From Linnemannia elongata (lineage: Eukaryota; Mortierellomycota; Mortierellomycetes; Mortierellales; Mortierellaceae): DNA of 64,000 bases. The stretch spans positions 22,501 to 86,500 of the forward strand of contig JAXBDG010000011.1 in NCBI GenBank assembly GCA_036320915.1, given 5' to 3'. Shown here piece after piece: positions 35,522 to 48,399 of this stretch; within the stretch, counting starts at the first letter, position 1; every line of letters starts with the position of its first letter. The notes beneath the pieces are model-generated. The model had not been told where the DNA came from. It saw only the letters and a list, made by a program, of their open reading frames with translations, and searched no databases. The translations under genes were made by a program, and so were the position numbers.

Positions 35522-35762
35522 TGTTTTAACTTATCCTATCATTCAGGCTCGAAACATCACAACCATGCATCTCCTCCTTATCCTGCGAAAGGATAAAAAT
35601 GGCAAACCTTTTCAATCTACCTCACTTGTTGTTCTCGTTGTTGTTACGATTTTTATTATTCAATAATGCAAATTAGTTCAACCAACTCATCCCCGCTTTC
35701 TGTAAAACGCCCAAGGCAACCCCTTGCAACATTCATATTATCCCTGTCAATCCGCGTTCAAT

Positions 35763-38700
35763 CTAGTAGGCAGACATCTCGGCAGACTTCAAAAAGTCGT
35801 CAAAGTGTTCGCTGCTGAACTGCTGGATAGCACTCATTCTTTGATCCTCTGTTAATGGCAGATCAGTGAACGACGAACTCTGCTGAATCGACTATTGATT
35901 GAAAAAGAAGAAAAAAACGTGTTAATACTTGACATCATGTATAGTCAAAAGACAGACATAAATCAGTTAGTAACTTCAACTCACCAAATCGTTGAGGTCG
36001 CGCAGGAGGTGGGTGCACTTGGAGGCCATCTCGGTGACACAGGCATCCAGGGAAGGATGAGCACCTGCGCCCTTGTGCTTCAGCAACAGCGGCAAACGCT
36101 CCAACAACACCTCAACCTCCTTCTGAAGCGCCTCGATATCTTCTGCTGGAACAAGGTCGTTGGCATAGGTGACCTTGCTGCTCAGCCGCAACCGGCTCAC
36201 AGTGCCCTCATAGCCAGAACAGCAATCCAAGTATCTTTGGTAGATTTCTCCACCATTCTCCCAACCAGCGACCTTGCTCTGATCCACCATCGCCAGCATG
36301 TTGGACAGAGCCTTCAGGTCTTCGTTCAGGATATACTCGGGAGCCAAAGTCGACACGATCAAGGTATGTCCTCGCTGGACCTCACCTCCCTTCAGCAAGC
36401 CCTGCACCTCCTGAGCCTGAGTACCCTCATACTTGGCACGAGTTGCCCTGGCAGCCCAGACCCACTCCTCAGGGACTAACAGCGACTGCGTCACAAACTC
36501 AACCTTCTTCCTCTCTTCCGCCAGCTCCTCGGTCTCGATCAAGCCAACAATGCCACGATAATCCAACTGCACATTTCGCTCAAGAATCTGGCGAACTGCA
36601 GTTTCTCGTGCCAAGGCTGTCTCCAAGTGTAATGCTACAAAAACTGCCCACTCCCAAAGACCCAAACTCTCTAACTGGAACGCAAAGTCTGTACAGATCT
36701 TGGAGTGTGATGATGTCGAACGGAATCCACTGATGTGCAACGACTGCGTGAGAACCATGTAAAAGATCCAACTGAGACGGTTATCCAGGGCTGCGGGCGA
36801 GATTCCAAGAGGATGAAGCGCGTCCTCGAGACTCTTGGATGGGATCGTCAAGAGAGCCATCAATTGGAACAAGATGTCGTAGTGCTCAGGGTCGTGGTTC
36901 TCTCTGTTCTTCTGGTACCAAGGTGCGGGTTTGGCAACCGCTGGGTTCTCCGCCATCGACAGAACATACTCGTTCACGGCCTCGGCAAGGTTGACACCTG
37001 GCGTGTTACTGTACCACAGGTGAAGACCAAACGTCCGCCTCCAATCCAGACCATCCGTCACAAACCGGCGAGGCGCACCCTGGGGTGCCACGTTGGCCGT
37101 CAACGCTCCGCTCAACAGTGCATACACCTTCAAGTACTGGGTGGGAATGCTCGACTCGACACCTGACTTCTTATAAAGTGCCAATTGGTCCTCCACTCCG
37201 GTGAGAGGCCTTGATCCACGGCCAGACTGTGAAATCAGAGTTGCAAGGCGAGGATTTTTAGCCTGGATAGAGGCAATGACGGCCTTCTGGCGCTTGTTGT
37301 TGGCCAACAATGTAAAGATGGTATCTCCAGTGACGGCCTGTCCCTGCGACTGCTCCAATCTCTGCAAATCAGCTTCCAAGGCTGGCTTGATGACATGCGA
37401 CAGCCAGTTGCCACACCGAACACGACGGCCAATCGCCTCATAAGACTCCTGGGCCGCCTTGGGCATTTCTGCAATGTTGGCCGGTGTAGGTTGAGAGTCA
37501 AACAACGATTGTCCAAGAATCCACGCGTACACTTCTTCTGCCGAGAGATTGTGCTCCTGCTCCTTGAGACTGTTCATCATAGTTGTAAATGACGTTCCTT
37601 GAAGAATGCTGGCCTTGGGTTCGTTGTTTTGATCCAGAGTGATGATCGTGTTCTGGAGAAGTGCGTTGAGCGACTTTGTGTGACGCTCCACCTCAACCTC
37701 CTTGGCCGCGGCGACCACCTTAAGTTTTGAGAGCTGCACCACTGATGGCGAGATCTCTTGGGAGTCGATAACCTCCTTTCCTTTCGAGCGGTCAGCTCTA
37801 TTTTCATCGTCAAACAAAAAACGTCGAGTAAGAACGTGTTACTGCTAAATGAAATCCTATAAAATGCATTAGTGGTAAGAATGAAAATTAGACATACCTC
37901 TCCTTAATGGCCTCAAATCCGCAAATGGCGCCGCAAGCAGCCATCATGCCATTGGGGCCCCAGCCAACTCTGCAAGATCGACCCATCATCAACCCGGCAT
38001 CGGCGAGAAGGTTGCCCTTGCGGAAGAGTAACGACTGTTCGTACAATGAACGCGTGAACTTGCGTGGAGGATGATTGTGCAGAGTTTCGTTTGTGTACTC
38101 CTGGTGGAACGATGGACGGATCTTCTTTCGAAATGATTAAATTGCGGAAGCGCAAGACGGTCCATATAAAGAAAAAGGGAAAAAGGAAACAAAGAGGAAC
38201 CATTGTCAGTGGAAATTGTTTTTCATTTTATTCGCAAAATAGGACGTAATCGAAGTACATAAGAAAGGGGATGGATGGGGAAGACGAAAAAGGAATGATG
38301 CTCCCTTCATGTTGGCGGTGGGTCGTTGAATATTGTGTTGGTATGCCCGTCCAAGAGAGTGCAATGTGCTCAAGCCATGCTTACCTCGGCTCCGAGGCCG
38401 TCAGCATGCTCCGACTTCGAGTCTGCTTGCTCCGAGTAGTCTGAAGATGTGCTCGACCAAAGGCTGCCGCGCTTCGTCTGGCGCTCCTGGCTCGAGGGAG
38501 AGTCTCCAAACAAGGACGCCCTCATCACATTTTGGCGCTGAGGGTCGCTTGACTTGGAAGGGCGAGCAAGTGTGCTGCGGCGAAAGGAAGCTTCAGATCC
38601 AGAAGACTCGTCCTGGTCCATGTCCATGGTGTCGGAATGACGAGGGATAGGAGTGTGTTCGTTGTGAGATGATCCAAAGGCGCGGTAAGCGGCGGCCGCT

Positions 38701-41700
38701 GCAACGGCGGCTGCTGTGGTGGCGCCAGCGACGGCGGCAACAGTTGTCTTCGAGAGTCCGTGATGTCCCGTATGTGCCTGAGCTTGGGCAGAATGCTCCT
38801 GGTCATCTTCTTCATCGTCGCTCAGGCCGTACTTGGAAAAGTGGCGCACTTTGAAAGTCCAGGTTCCGTTATCGGGGGTAAAGTCGAGGAACTCAGTCTC
38901 GGATTGTCTCTTGAGGCGCTTGACGTGGTTGGCAAATGCGGGAGAGTTCTTGTCGACAATCATGGGCTCACGGGTGCTTCTGTCGACAGGCCAGCAGCGC
39001 TCTAAGGAGATTAAGGCAGGGACGTTCAATCCTTTGCCGCGCTCTGGCTTATTCTCCTCATCGGGATAGACAACACAGATCTTGTGGGCAAACTGGACAA
39101 TGCTGCCACAGATGGAGGTCAATGAAGGCACGGTGGTAAGATCAACAGGCTCTAAGAAGGAAACGCTTCCAACTCCAGGAACGCCAACCTTGAAGTCCTT
39201 GACCTTGGCAAGCTCAGCCTGAGACATCTTGCGGAGCTCCTCCAACGAAGGCGACATCCAGTATTCTCCGTCAACCTTGCTGCCCGAAGCATGTGAAGGA
39301 GCGGCAACATTCTCGTTACGGATAGAGTTCAACTGGCTCTGGGAGCCGGCAAGAGGCGTGAAGTTCTCGGAAGCTCTTCCGCCGTTCAAGGATCGGTTTC
39401 TGATCAAAGAGTCGGCAGCTCTCTCTTCCAGCTGCGAGTTGAATGCTGCGGATCTCTGAGAGTCAAACTGATGAGAAGAGTTGAAGTCGCCCTCCACATT
39501 TCTTGGCTTCAACTGCAGCTTCTTGACGCTACGGCGGGGAGTGTAGTCCTCAGCAGCGAATGCAGAGTCGTCGTTGATACCGTCCAAGAGCAAGAGACTC
39601 TTGCGGCTTGCATTAGGGTCGCCTCCAGCAACGCTGGACGAGAAGGTCGCAGTTGATGTAGGGCGCAAACGGACTTGAGTCTGACGAGGGCTGAAACGAA
39701 CTGGGGGAACCAAGGCGGGAAGTTTTTGAGCGGGTTCTGTGCGCGACAAGATGGCAGGCTGGGTCTTGGCGGTGGCGGTGGTTGTATCTCTCTGGAACAA
39801 GGGGTTATCACCGTAAATGTTGCCACTCACAGATGCAACCATGGCGGGCTGAGCTGCCTGAGTGTTGGTAGAGCTGCCGAGGAATCCTCCGCCGAGAGTG
39901 CTAGCACCGAATGGGCTGGGGGCCGCAGTCGTAGAGGCTCCAAAGAAGCTACTAGAAGCAGGGGCAGCTCCGAAAGCAGGAGCAGCGCCAAATCCACTAG
40001 AAGCTGCGGGTGTGCCAAAGAGTCCTCCAGTTGTAGCGGGCTTGGCTCCAAATAAGCCAGTAGATGCAGGGGCAGCGCCAAATGCAGGGGCAGCGGTGGC
40101 ACCGCCACCAAAGAGTCCTCCTGTGGCGGCAGTAGATGTAGCAGGGAAAAGGGAAGATCCAGACGAAGCGGCTCCAAAGAGCCCACCTCCTGCGGAAGAT
40201 GCTGGGGTGGCTCCAAATCCACCAAAGGCAGGTGCAGCAGCGGCGCTAGCAGCTGGGGCACCGAAGAGCGAAGTAGTTGCGGGCTTGGGTGCTCCGAATG
40301 CACCAGCGCCACCTAGTCCGAATCCCAATCCACCCGCAGCAGGGGCAGTTGATGTGGCTGCACCGAATCCGCCGAATGCTGAAGTTGTGGTCGCAGCAGG
40401 TGCTCCAAAGGCGCTGGTGGTTCCACTACCGGCGCCACCGAACAAGGAAGATGCTGCGGCTGGAGCCCCGAATGCTCCAGCGGCACCAAATCCAGAGGCA
40501 GGTTGGCTAGTTGCCGTTGCTCCGAAACCTCCAAAGCCAGATGTTGCGGGCTTGGGTGCAGCGGCACCAAAGGTTCCCGATCCGAATCCTGTTGAGGGTT
40601 GAGCTCCAAAGCCAGCGGCAGGTTGAGCGCCGAAAGCAGATGATGCTGCGCCAAATCCACCTGCAGGTGCAGCAGCCGCTCCAAAGCCAGCTATCATAGT
40701 TAATAAGTGATAACAGAGAGGATATGGATTAGTATACATATTTGCGTGAAGGAGCAGCAGAGAAATATTCATGGCGATTTGGAAATGATTTGTAAGACAT
40801 ACATGAGGCTGCGGGTGCTGCACCGAAGGCACCAGCCCCGGCACCAAACCCAGAGGTAGCTGCTCCTCCAAATCCTGAAGAGCCTGCTCCGAAACCGCCA
40901 AGGGCGGAGGTCGTGTTTCCTGCTCCAAAGGCACCAGGTGCAGAAGCGGCGCCAAATCCGCCAGCTGCTGGCTGTTGCTGTTGTCCAAAGCCAGGGGTAG
41001 CAGCACCGAAACCACCTGCTTGGCCGGGGAACTTGCGTCCCTGCTGATAGTCTTGCAAGCGAAGCTCCTATTGGTATCGTAAATGTAGAATATTAATGTC
41101 GCTGTCTCAATGGCAATAGGGGAGGGCGCTGGGAGCGATGTATTTGATAAGTAATGACGCATCGATATGTGGTTGTGCTCCTTACCTCAAACGAAAAATT
41201 GCGGTAGGCAGGCATGGCTGTGATACTCTGGTAGTGGCTGTTTTGTCCTGAGCTGAGGTCCTTTTCGACATATGGACTGAAAGGGGGGTTGGCTGTGCCA
41301 GATCCAGCCTGGTTGGCGTTTAATCCACCACCCAACATTCCTGCTCCACCTCCAAAGCTGTTTGTGGCCGCTATATACAAGAACGTCAACACAATAGGCA
41401 AGTTAGGAATCTTATTACACGACATCAATCATATCTTGGTTTTCACAGCCAATGTCTTCAAACTTGTAAATACATAAATACATACCTCCTCCAAAGCCAG
41501 GAGTGGCACCGGCACCGAAGCCGGCTGAGGGTTGTGCTCCGAATCCTGTTGTCGCGGGCTTTGCACCAAATCCAGTGTTAGATCCGAATCCTCCAGGTGT
41601 TGTAGAAGCTGATAAGTGCACAAAATATGAAATATGTTGAGAAACCATTAGTTTGATGTATTCGCGTTATTCAACCACATATCCATGTGTGCCTCGCATC

Positions 41701-42739
41701 AAAATAGAGTACTCACCTCCAAACCCTCCAAATCCACCGGCAGCTGAAGTTGGGGCGGCTAAAAGTTATCAATAAAATAACACGCAAACGATGCGATTAG
41801 TATATCCGTCTCCTTAAGATATTACTGGTACTGTCCTGCTGATGATACTGGGTTGTGTGATTCTCTCCGGAAAGAGAGAGACTATGGGATCCTTGACGAA
41901 CCTCCAAAGGATGAACCACCAAATCCGGACTGCGGCTGAGCCTGTGCTTGCACTCCAAAACCTGAGCTGGAACCTCCAAAACCGCCTGGAAACAATGCGG
42001 ATGTAAGTTGTGAAAGCATAGATAAAGTAAGAAAAAAAAAAAAAAAGGTTGCAACGATAGCGAGTCGTCCTTGTTAGATGAAACTGCACTCCTGAAATGT
42101 ACACGCCAGTCTTTACGCCCGCTTCCCCCTTCTTATTGGGTGACCTGTTGCTCCCATGTGTCCCAGAGAAAGCCGGATGTCATATATAAAGAACAAGCGG
42201 ATGTCTCTTTCGGGTTGCTGAGAGTGAGATGGTGGATCCTTTCGCGAGCAATGAGTTGTATTTTGTTGTGACGTTACCTCCGAATCCTGAGTTGGCTGGG
42301 GCAGCTCCAAAGCCGCCGGCTGCTGGTGCAGCTCCAAATCCTCCTGCGGTTTGTGCGGCGCCTCCAAAGCCAGTGTTGGCAGCAGCTCCAAATCCTCCTG
42401 CAGCGGGAGCGCCAAAGCCGCCTGTACACAAAAACAACGCGAGGAAAAGGCAGCAATAAAATAGTAAGGGTTAGTATGTCAGACTCGTTCGTTCCTTTGG
42501 TCACTACAGATGGTGTTTTTATTGTTGCGGAATGGTCTTTTGTGATGGTTGGGAATCATCTACGATAGACACAATAGCATTTTTTTTTTTTTTTTCGTAA
42601 GGCATTAAAACCAAATAAGAGTCCAGTGCTACTTGCCTGTGCTGCCACCACCGAACGCGTTACCGGCGGATCCGAATCCTGAGTTCTGTTGTTGCTGACC
42701 GCCAAAGCCGCCGCCACCGCCGAATCCAGATTGGAACAT
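35763..42739 (-). CDS. NUP98: Nup98-Nup96 nuclear pore polyprotein (autoproteolytic)
   Basis: Eleven exons: 42739-42637, 42421-42278, 41985-41902, 41758-41717, 41608-41486, 41370-41186, 41067-40803, 40690-38385, 38124-37898, 37797-35985, 35891-35763, giving 1806 aa. Residues 1-500 are FG repeats (mostly GFG and GFGA), binding transport receptors. A GLEBS motif (Rae1/Gle2 site) lies at about 210-242: QSITAMPAYRNFSFEELRL then QDYQQGRKFPG, split by an intron. The autoproteolytic domain is about 786-940: YWMSPSLEELRKMSQAEL up to VRHFSKYGL. The HFS triad predicts self-cleavage between Phe933 and Ser934, releasing Nup98 (933 aa) and Nup96 (873 aa). The Nup96 part shows GLMMGRSCRVGWGPNGMM and a helical NUP96 fold to the end. 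Nup96 joins the Nup84/Nup107 scaffold. Intron 1 has a GC donor. Neighbouring MON1 is upstream on the same strand. Confidence 0.94.
38835..38843 (-). other. Codons of the Nup98 self-cleavage triad His-Phe-Ser
   Basis: CAC TTT TCC encode His932-Phe933-Ser934 in the context VRHFSKYGL. In the family the Ser attacks the preceding peptide bond with help from the His, so an intact triad predicts that this fusion is cut into two nucleoporins. Confidence 0.85.
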
Positions 42740-43361
42740 GATGTAGGGAGTCGGGAGTTAGAAGGAGGAGGAAGGACGTATTCAACGACTTTTTGTTGTT
42801 GTTGTGGTTATTGTTGGCTGTGGGTGAGTGGAAAAGGCTGTGAGAGCGAAATTAGACTCGCGACACAAGAAAATAAAACGAATGGCTCACGATCCGCGCG
42901 TCGTTTATTTTATGTGCAGTTGATTTCTGTTGATGGTTGCCTTCCTTGTTCTTCCTGAGTTTAGGCGGTGTAGATGTGGAGAGGCGAGTGGGTGAGGATA
43001 AAGGAGAGAGAGGGAGAGAGGGAGAAAGAACAGACGAGAACACACAGAGAGTGAAGGTTATAGAGAGGAATGGGATCTTCGAGGTGAGAGAGAAAGGAGT
43101 GATGCGAAAAAATGAGTGGGTGCGACACTTCTTTTTATGTTTAGGATGTGGGTGGCATGGTGCTTAAGGGCTGCAGGCACAGTCACAATTGATTGACATT
43201 TGGAAGGCTGTGCAAAAGAGACACAAGGCATCCAATTACTAAGCATCCAGGCAGGCGAAGTCGATATGAAGAGCTAAAGTTTGCCACCACACCAACTCTT
43301 TATGCTTGGCAAACAATTAACCTACGGCTGCAGTAATTACCGAGGATCTTTTATTTTATGA
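42740..43361. other. Intergenic between NUP98-NUP96 start and MON1 stop
   Basis: 620 bases separating two tandem - strand genes, holding the NUP98 promoter and the MON1 3' flank. It has GA-rich runs near 43000-43040 on the + strand. No gene seen. Confidence 0.6.
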
Positions 43362-46031
43362 TCATTTGAACTTTTCAAAGCTGGGTGAGTTGAGGATCAA
43401 GAGGCTGTCTTCCTGCTTGCGAATCCACTTGAGCAACTTGTTCGACATCAAAACAACCGCACTCTTCGATACCAACGGTCCAAACGCTGCATACAACTCG
43501 AATCCTGATGTCACCTATCACCGAGGGGGGAATGAAATACTATGGTTAGAAGCAATCACTATAGATAAAAGGGCCTGCCATGAACAAACATGGAAAGGAA
43601 CTATAAAATTACCCAGCCAAGCATGGTTTCTTGCTCGCCAACATGGAACAACAGTTTGAGGGGGCGAGTTTTCCGGTGCATCCGTTCATTCATGTTCTGG
43701 TACTGTCGGAGGAGTCGCTTCCTTGCAGGCGTAGTAGCATAGGGCTCAGTCAACTCGGGCATAGTAAACTGAACATTTACACGCGACTTGTACAAAAAGT
43801 GCCTCAGTCCCGGAATGCCGGTATCACCTATCAAATGTGGCAAAAAGTACTATAGAGTCAACATTTGATGACGAGGTGGCGGTGCACTTCACAGAGGAAG
43901 GCTCAACAGAATGACAAAGTCGAAAAAGGGCAAACAAAATGCACATGCACAAGAGTACATACCGACGGAAAACCCGCCTCGAGTTCCTGCGGCGGCATAG
44001 TTTTCCAACGAAGCGAGCATGCCTCCTGCTTCAAGACCTTCAACTACCTTCTGCTTGACGTTGGACATTTCAAAGAAACTGTCCTTGTCTGGCGAGATTA
44101 GCAGCATGCAGACCTTCTTGGCAATGTAACAAATATAAGCGTGCAAAAAGCTCTTGTTGTTGAACTTTGGTAGACAGATAGGCGTCCACGATTCGGAACT
44201 TTCAAACGTAGTGGACCCCGACAGCAAATTAAAGATTAGATGCAAATCCGCAGGGTGCATGGAGTGTGTCCGTGGTCGAAGTAGTGTAATCAGCTGTGTC
44301 GGCGTCACCAAGAGTGCGTACAGTAGCGGCTATTTTATGCAATAGGTGAAAATATTTAACCATTAATAATTGGACCATAATAACGGGCAACGATTACTCG
44401 ATGAAATGCTAGTAAGGAGACTGACCTTGCACTTGGCACGACCGAGGACGGCTCCAACTTTGTCGCGAAGTTCGCGTGGCATGGTGAGGCACTGAATGGC
44501 ACCGAGCATGAACCCGGGGTAGGTGTTCATTAGCTTTCCCAGACTGTCCAAAAAGATCTCTGTCCCGCCGATGAGTCCTCGCAGGTCAAAGTTGTTGCGC
44601 TGTTCGAAAATCTTGGTCATCTGCGACTGTGTGAGCACACTAATGATTTGCGCATACAGGTACCCAAGCTGGTCTCGAAGCTATATATATGGAAGAGAGT
44701 ATTCTTAGAATTATTGAATGGCTGGACTGCCCTATCAACCACATGGTATCTGCTCTGTCGTACTCTGTACCTGGGACTCGGACTCCCCTGAGCGAGAAAC
44801 ACAAACGAGATACAGGGGCGCCTTGAGCAAAAAGACAAAACGATGTTCGCCGGCATTGATACATCGAAGCGTATCATCGTTGTCTGCAAAGAAGCTGATC
44901 AAGGCCTGAATGACGCCCATGTAACTCGATATCCTCGACTCGTCTCCGTATCTGGCATAGATGGGCTTTCCAGCACTGCTGAGGATGAAAAAGTGTTTGC
45001 GATGTTCTGTCCATGCGCTGGTGGTATGATCCTCGTCGCCATAATGCTTCTGGTATCCTCCATGGTTGTTTGAAATGTCGTCCGAGTCGTATGACTTCAT
45101 AGATGCTGTCCTTTGTAAACGTGACTTTGGTCGTGAGCTGACACTGTTGTCGCCGACACTGCTACTACTGGGCTTTGGACGAAGAACCTTGAGTTGATCT
45201 ATAGAACAATAGAGAGAAAAGAAAACAACAGAATGTCAGCCTGACGACTCAATTGTGACACCATGCCTAAAAGTCGTCACCAGTTTGCACAGACTTGCCT
45301 TGGATTTGAGTAGGATCCATTGCACTCTTGGGTTGGGTATCCGACTCTGTTGTGCTGTCACCGCCCTCGCTCGTCAGGTCCTGATCCTGAGCAGCCAGGG
45401 CCGTTGTGCGAAACCTAGACTCGAGCCCCTGGAGTTGTGTCTGGCGACCCTCGTGATCATGCTCCTCGATCTCTCGAAGCGATTGCAACGCACTGCTGCT
45501 AGTCGCTCCATGCTCTGTAGTTCCATGGTGATGATTGTTTGATCGCCCTGCGATAACAGGTGTCCCTGTCCTGGCTCGCGCCCGGACCTGCTCGCTCTCT
45601 GTATCAGTCAATCGGCCATCTGCGTCGTCACCACTCTCCGAGCTCTGGTCGTCCTGAGAACCTGGTATGGTCTTGAGTCCACTGCGTGCGGAAGGCACCT
45701 TGGAATGGCTATCGCCTCCTGCAGCTGCGGTCGTGGTGCCAGCAGGTGCGGGCGAAGCAGACGAGGCTGAGAGCACAAAGTCGTCACTGGAGAGCGATTC
45801 GGTATCTTGAAGTGGAGGAGGGAGGAGATGGGGCTGGAGCGCCTCTGCCTGCTGACCAAAGACGAGGGCAGTTGTTGGCCTTGACTTTGTAGGCATCAGT
45901 CTTGGAGATGTGGCGGACTGGGTTGGGGACGTAAAGGAAGACCCGGAGCCAGAAGTTGACATGTCAGGTGAGAGCATGTTTGTTGACCCTGCAGGTGACA
46001 GGACTGCAGGAGGAGAAGGAGCGCTCCTCAT
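43362..46031 (-). CDS. MON1: Mon1 subunit of the Mon1-Ccz1 Rab7 exchange factor
   Basis: Six exons: 46031-45281, 45198-44771, 44680-44426, 44329-43963, 43827-43613, 43514-43362, giving 722 aa. Mon1-Ccz1 activates Ypt7/Rab7 on late endosomes, vacuoles and autophagosomes. The first ~250 residues are a disordered Ser/Thr/Pro region. The conserved part opens with EHRKHFFILSSAGKPIYARYG (a longin start; quoted as HFFILSSAGKPIYARYG), then ISSYMGVIQALISFF, RFVFLLKAPLYLVCVSR, LRDQLGYLYAQIISVLT, FEQRNNFDLRGLIGGTE, CLPKFNNKSFLHAYICYI, and the C terminus FELYAAFGPLVSK. The order matches Mon1 longin domains. The first intron could start either at GTGACG (used here) or seven codons earlier at GCAAGT; both keep the frame. 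RCC1 lies 490 bases upstream on the same strand. Confidence 0.93.
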
Positions 46032-46522
46032 TGGAGACTTGAACGAGAGTGAGTGCGAGAAAGTGTGATGAAAGGTGGTGATGGTGGTGGTGGTTAATGG
46101 AGCAAGGTTGCCGCTTTGGCTGAAACTGACTGTCTTTGTCTTTTAGTATGGGCAACGGGGGGAGCAAAAAAGACTGATATGGTAGCGTCGGGACCGAAGG
46201 AGGTAAGGGGAGTAAAGAAAAGAAAGATGAGAGAGGGAGAAGGAGTCGATGATGATCACTTTTTGTGTGTCGCGTTCCTTTTTTTAAAAAGGAGAAGACG
46301 AAGCAGCGTGACTGGTACAGAGGCATGTGGACCCAAGGATCAATCCCTCCACTTCTCTTCGGACGAACATACCACATTCACGCACATATACATGAACAAA
46401 CAAACAAACAAACAAACAGACAGACAGACATGGGCACTGTTTATGAACTTTATTGAGAGGTGTGAGGTTGTAGGTAAGGAAGAAAAGAAAAAGAAAAAAG
46501 ATTATTATGAAAACATTCGGGC
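46032..46522. other. Intergenic between MON1 start and RCC1 stop
   Basis: 490 bases between two - strand genes, with a (CAAA/CAGA)n microsatellite at 46395-46430. It contains the MON1 promoter and RCC1 3' flank. No gene seen. Confidence 0.6.
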
Positions 46523-48155
46523 TTAGGCATGGACGGCCAGGATAACAGAGTGCTGACCGCCAGCAGCAACCTTGAGGATCTTGGCTCCCTCAATCTTTTG
46601 GCCAGTCAACTTCAAGGGCTTCTCGACATCCTCCTCCTCACCGTTACCGCAAGCCAACATCTCGCCGAAACCCCATGCGTAAACATCACCCTCACGGGTC
46701 AAGGCAAGGGTATGGTTGCCTCCAACAGAGATGGCATCGACTGGGGGCAAGCCAGGGATCAAAGTGGGTGTGCGGATAGCCTTCTTGTGAGATGTGCTGT
46801 CCTCGGTTCCGGGAAGCTCGGTGTAACCCAAACCAAGCTGGTGACTGTCTGAGCGTCCGAATCCAAAGAGACGCCCGTCCTTGGTCAAGGCGATTGAGTG
46901 GTGCTCGCCTCCCTGAATGTCCACAATATGCTCATCCTTGAGGGCCTTGATGGGCCCGACAGTGGGAATATTCTCAACCTTGGCATCATCCAGTCCGCAC
47001 TGTCCGTAGGTGTTGAGACCCCAAGCAGAGGCCTTTCCGTCCTTGTCGATGGCGAATGAGTGGTACGAGCCAGCTCCGACCTTCGTCATGTTCTTGGCAC
47101 CGACAGACTCGGGGGTCAATCCGTTGAGCATGCGGCGAGCGACAATCCTGCGTCCCAACTGCATCTGCTGACCGTTACCCCAGCTGTGGATGAGACCGGT
47201 GCTGTCCAAGGCCAAGACGTGATCAGTCCCAGTAGCAATGTCAACAATATCCTCCAGTCCGGCAACCCTGGTGGGCTTGTCCTGCACCTCGGTCTCCTTG
47301 GAGTGTCCGAGAATTCCCTCCGCGCTCTAATATGAGAAGAAAAAAAGACTTGGGAGTTAGGTATGTTGCCTTTTGCAAGCATACACAAACAAACCTAACA
47401 ATAGGATTGTATAAAACAAGTAAAAAAAAAAAACGTTGCATACTCTGAATGTGCCCCAGGTGTAGACGTGACCGAGATCGGTCAAGGCGACAGTCAAAGA
47501 ATCAGAGCAGGCAACCCTGACAACCTTGACATCGTCAAGACCTTCTACTGGCATGGGAGTGTACTCGTCTCCTGAGCGTCCGAGAGTGCGCTGGTCGTTG
47601 ACACCCCAGGACCAAAGCTATAAGTGAGTTGGAATGTCACAAAATAACGCAAAGAATGTTGTTGGATGAATGGTGAGTGAGTGAGTGTTGAGCGACCCTC
47701 TTGATATCAACAAAGATAAAGAAATCAACTGGCGGGTGCGTGTGTCGTGAGTGTGCTGTTGGTCGTAAAGGTCCGGTACCTTTCCCTCCTTGGTTAAAGC
47801 CATGTTATGCATTCCTCCTACTCACAAAAAAGATGTTCGTTAGGTTAGAATAGGCACTTTTGTTCACTTTCACAAACGCGTAGGGACTCTAATCAGTCAA
47901 CTTACCGGCGGCGATATCAACGATGTGTTGCTCGTTAAGAGCAGCGACGTTAGTGGGCTTCTTGCGAAGGAGAGTGCCCTCGCCGAGACCGAGCTGGGCG
48001 CAGTCTCCAGTGCCGAAGACAAAGACTTGTCCGGGGTGAGATGCGATCTGGGCAAGGGGAAGATGCTGAACGACGCGCTTCCTGTGGCGGGGAGCATGGT
48101 CTTCGTCTGAGCGACGCTTGGTGAGGGTGGGTGGAGTGACTTTACGAGGTGCCAT
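46523..48155 (-). CDS. RCC1: RCC1/Srm1 Ran guanine-nucleotide exchange factor
   Basis: Four exons: 48155-47906, 47817-47780, 47617-47444, 47326-46523, giving 421 aa, the usual size. RCC1 sits on chromatin and loads GTP on Ran, creating the gradient that drives nuclear transport and spindle assembly. A basic N terminus (MAPRKVTPPTLTKRR) fits chromatin binding and nuclear import. The seven-bladed propeller follows: VFVFGTGDCAQLGLGE, GGMHNMALTKEGKLWSWG, GHVYTWGTFR, DIATGTDHVLALDSTGLIHS, KVGAGSYHSFAIDKDGKASA, GEHHSIALTKDGRLFGFG and GGNHTLALTREGDVYAWG, closing with VAAGGQHSVILA. A 38-base exon encodes the end of the first blade. The DNA 250-1050 bases upstream of its start is part of the duplicated unit described at 48.4 kb. 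Confidence 0.95.
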
Positions 48156-48399
48156 TTTGTTGTCGTTGATGATGTTTGGAAGTTGTAGTTCAAAGAGAGA
48201 GTGAGGAGGGAAGAAAGCCGTGAGTTTGTAGGTGTGTCTCGAGAGTTGTTTTAAGGCTTGCGCCTTCCTTCATGCCAGAGAGGAGAATGAATGTATGTCT
48301 CTTTTGGTGGCTTGATCTCCTAGCGGCTCCTGTTGTTTTTGTTTCTCATCCGTTTGCAAAATAAAAAAGGCGCTGCTCATACCGGTCATCGTTGAAAAG
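48156..48399. other. RCC1 5' flank outside the duplicated unit
   Basis: About 245 bases directly upstream of the RCC1 start, with the likely proximal promoter. Its sequence is not repeated in the copy at 51.3-52.2 kb, so duplication spared the proximal promoter. Confidence 0.5.

Noticed and set aside
39862..40602. 246-codon Ala/Pro-rich frame on the + strand inside NUP98
   Set aside because: Antisense of the GFG repeats, giving Ala-Pro-Asn repeats.
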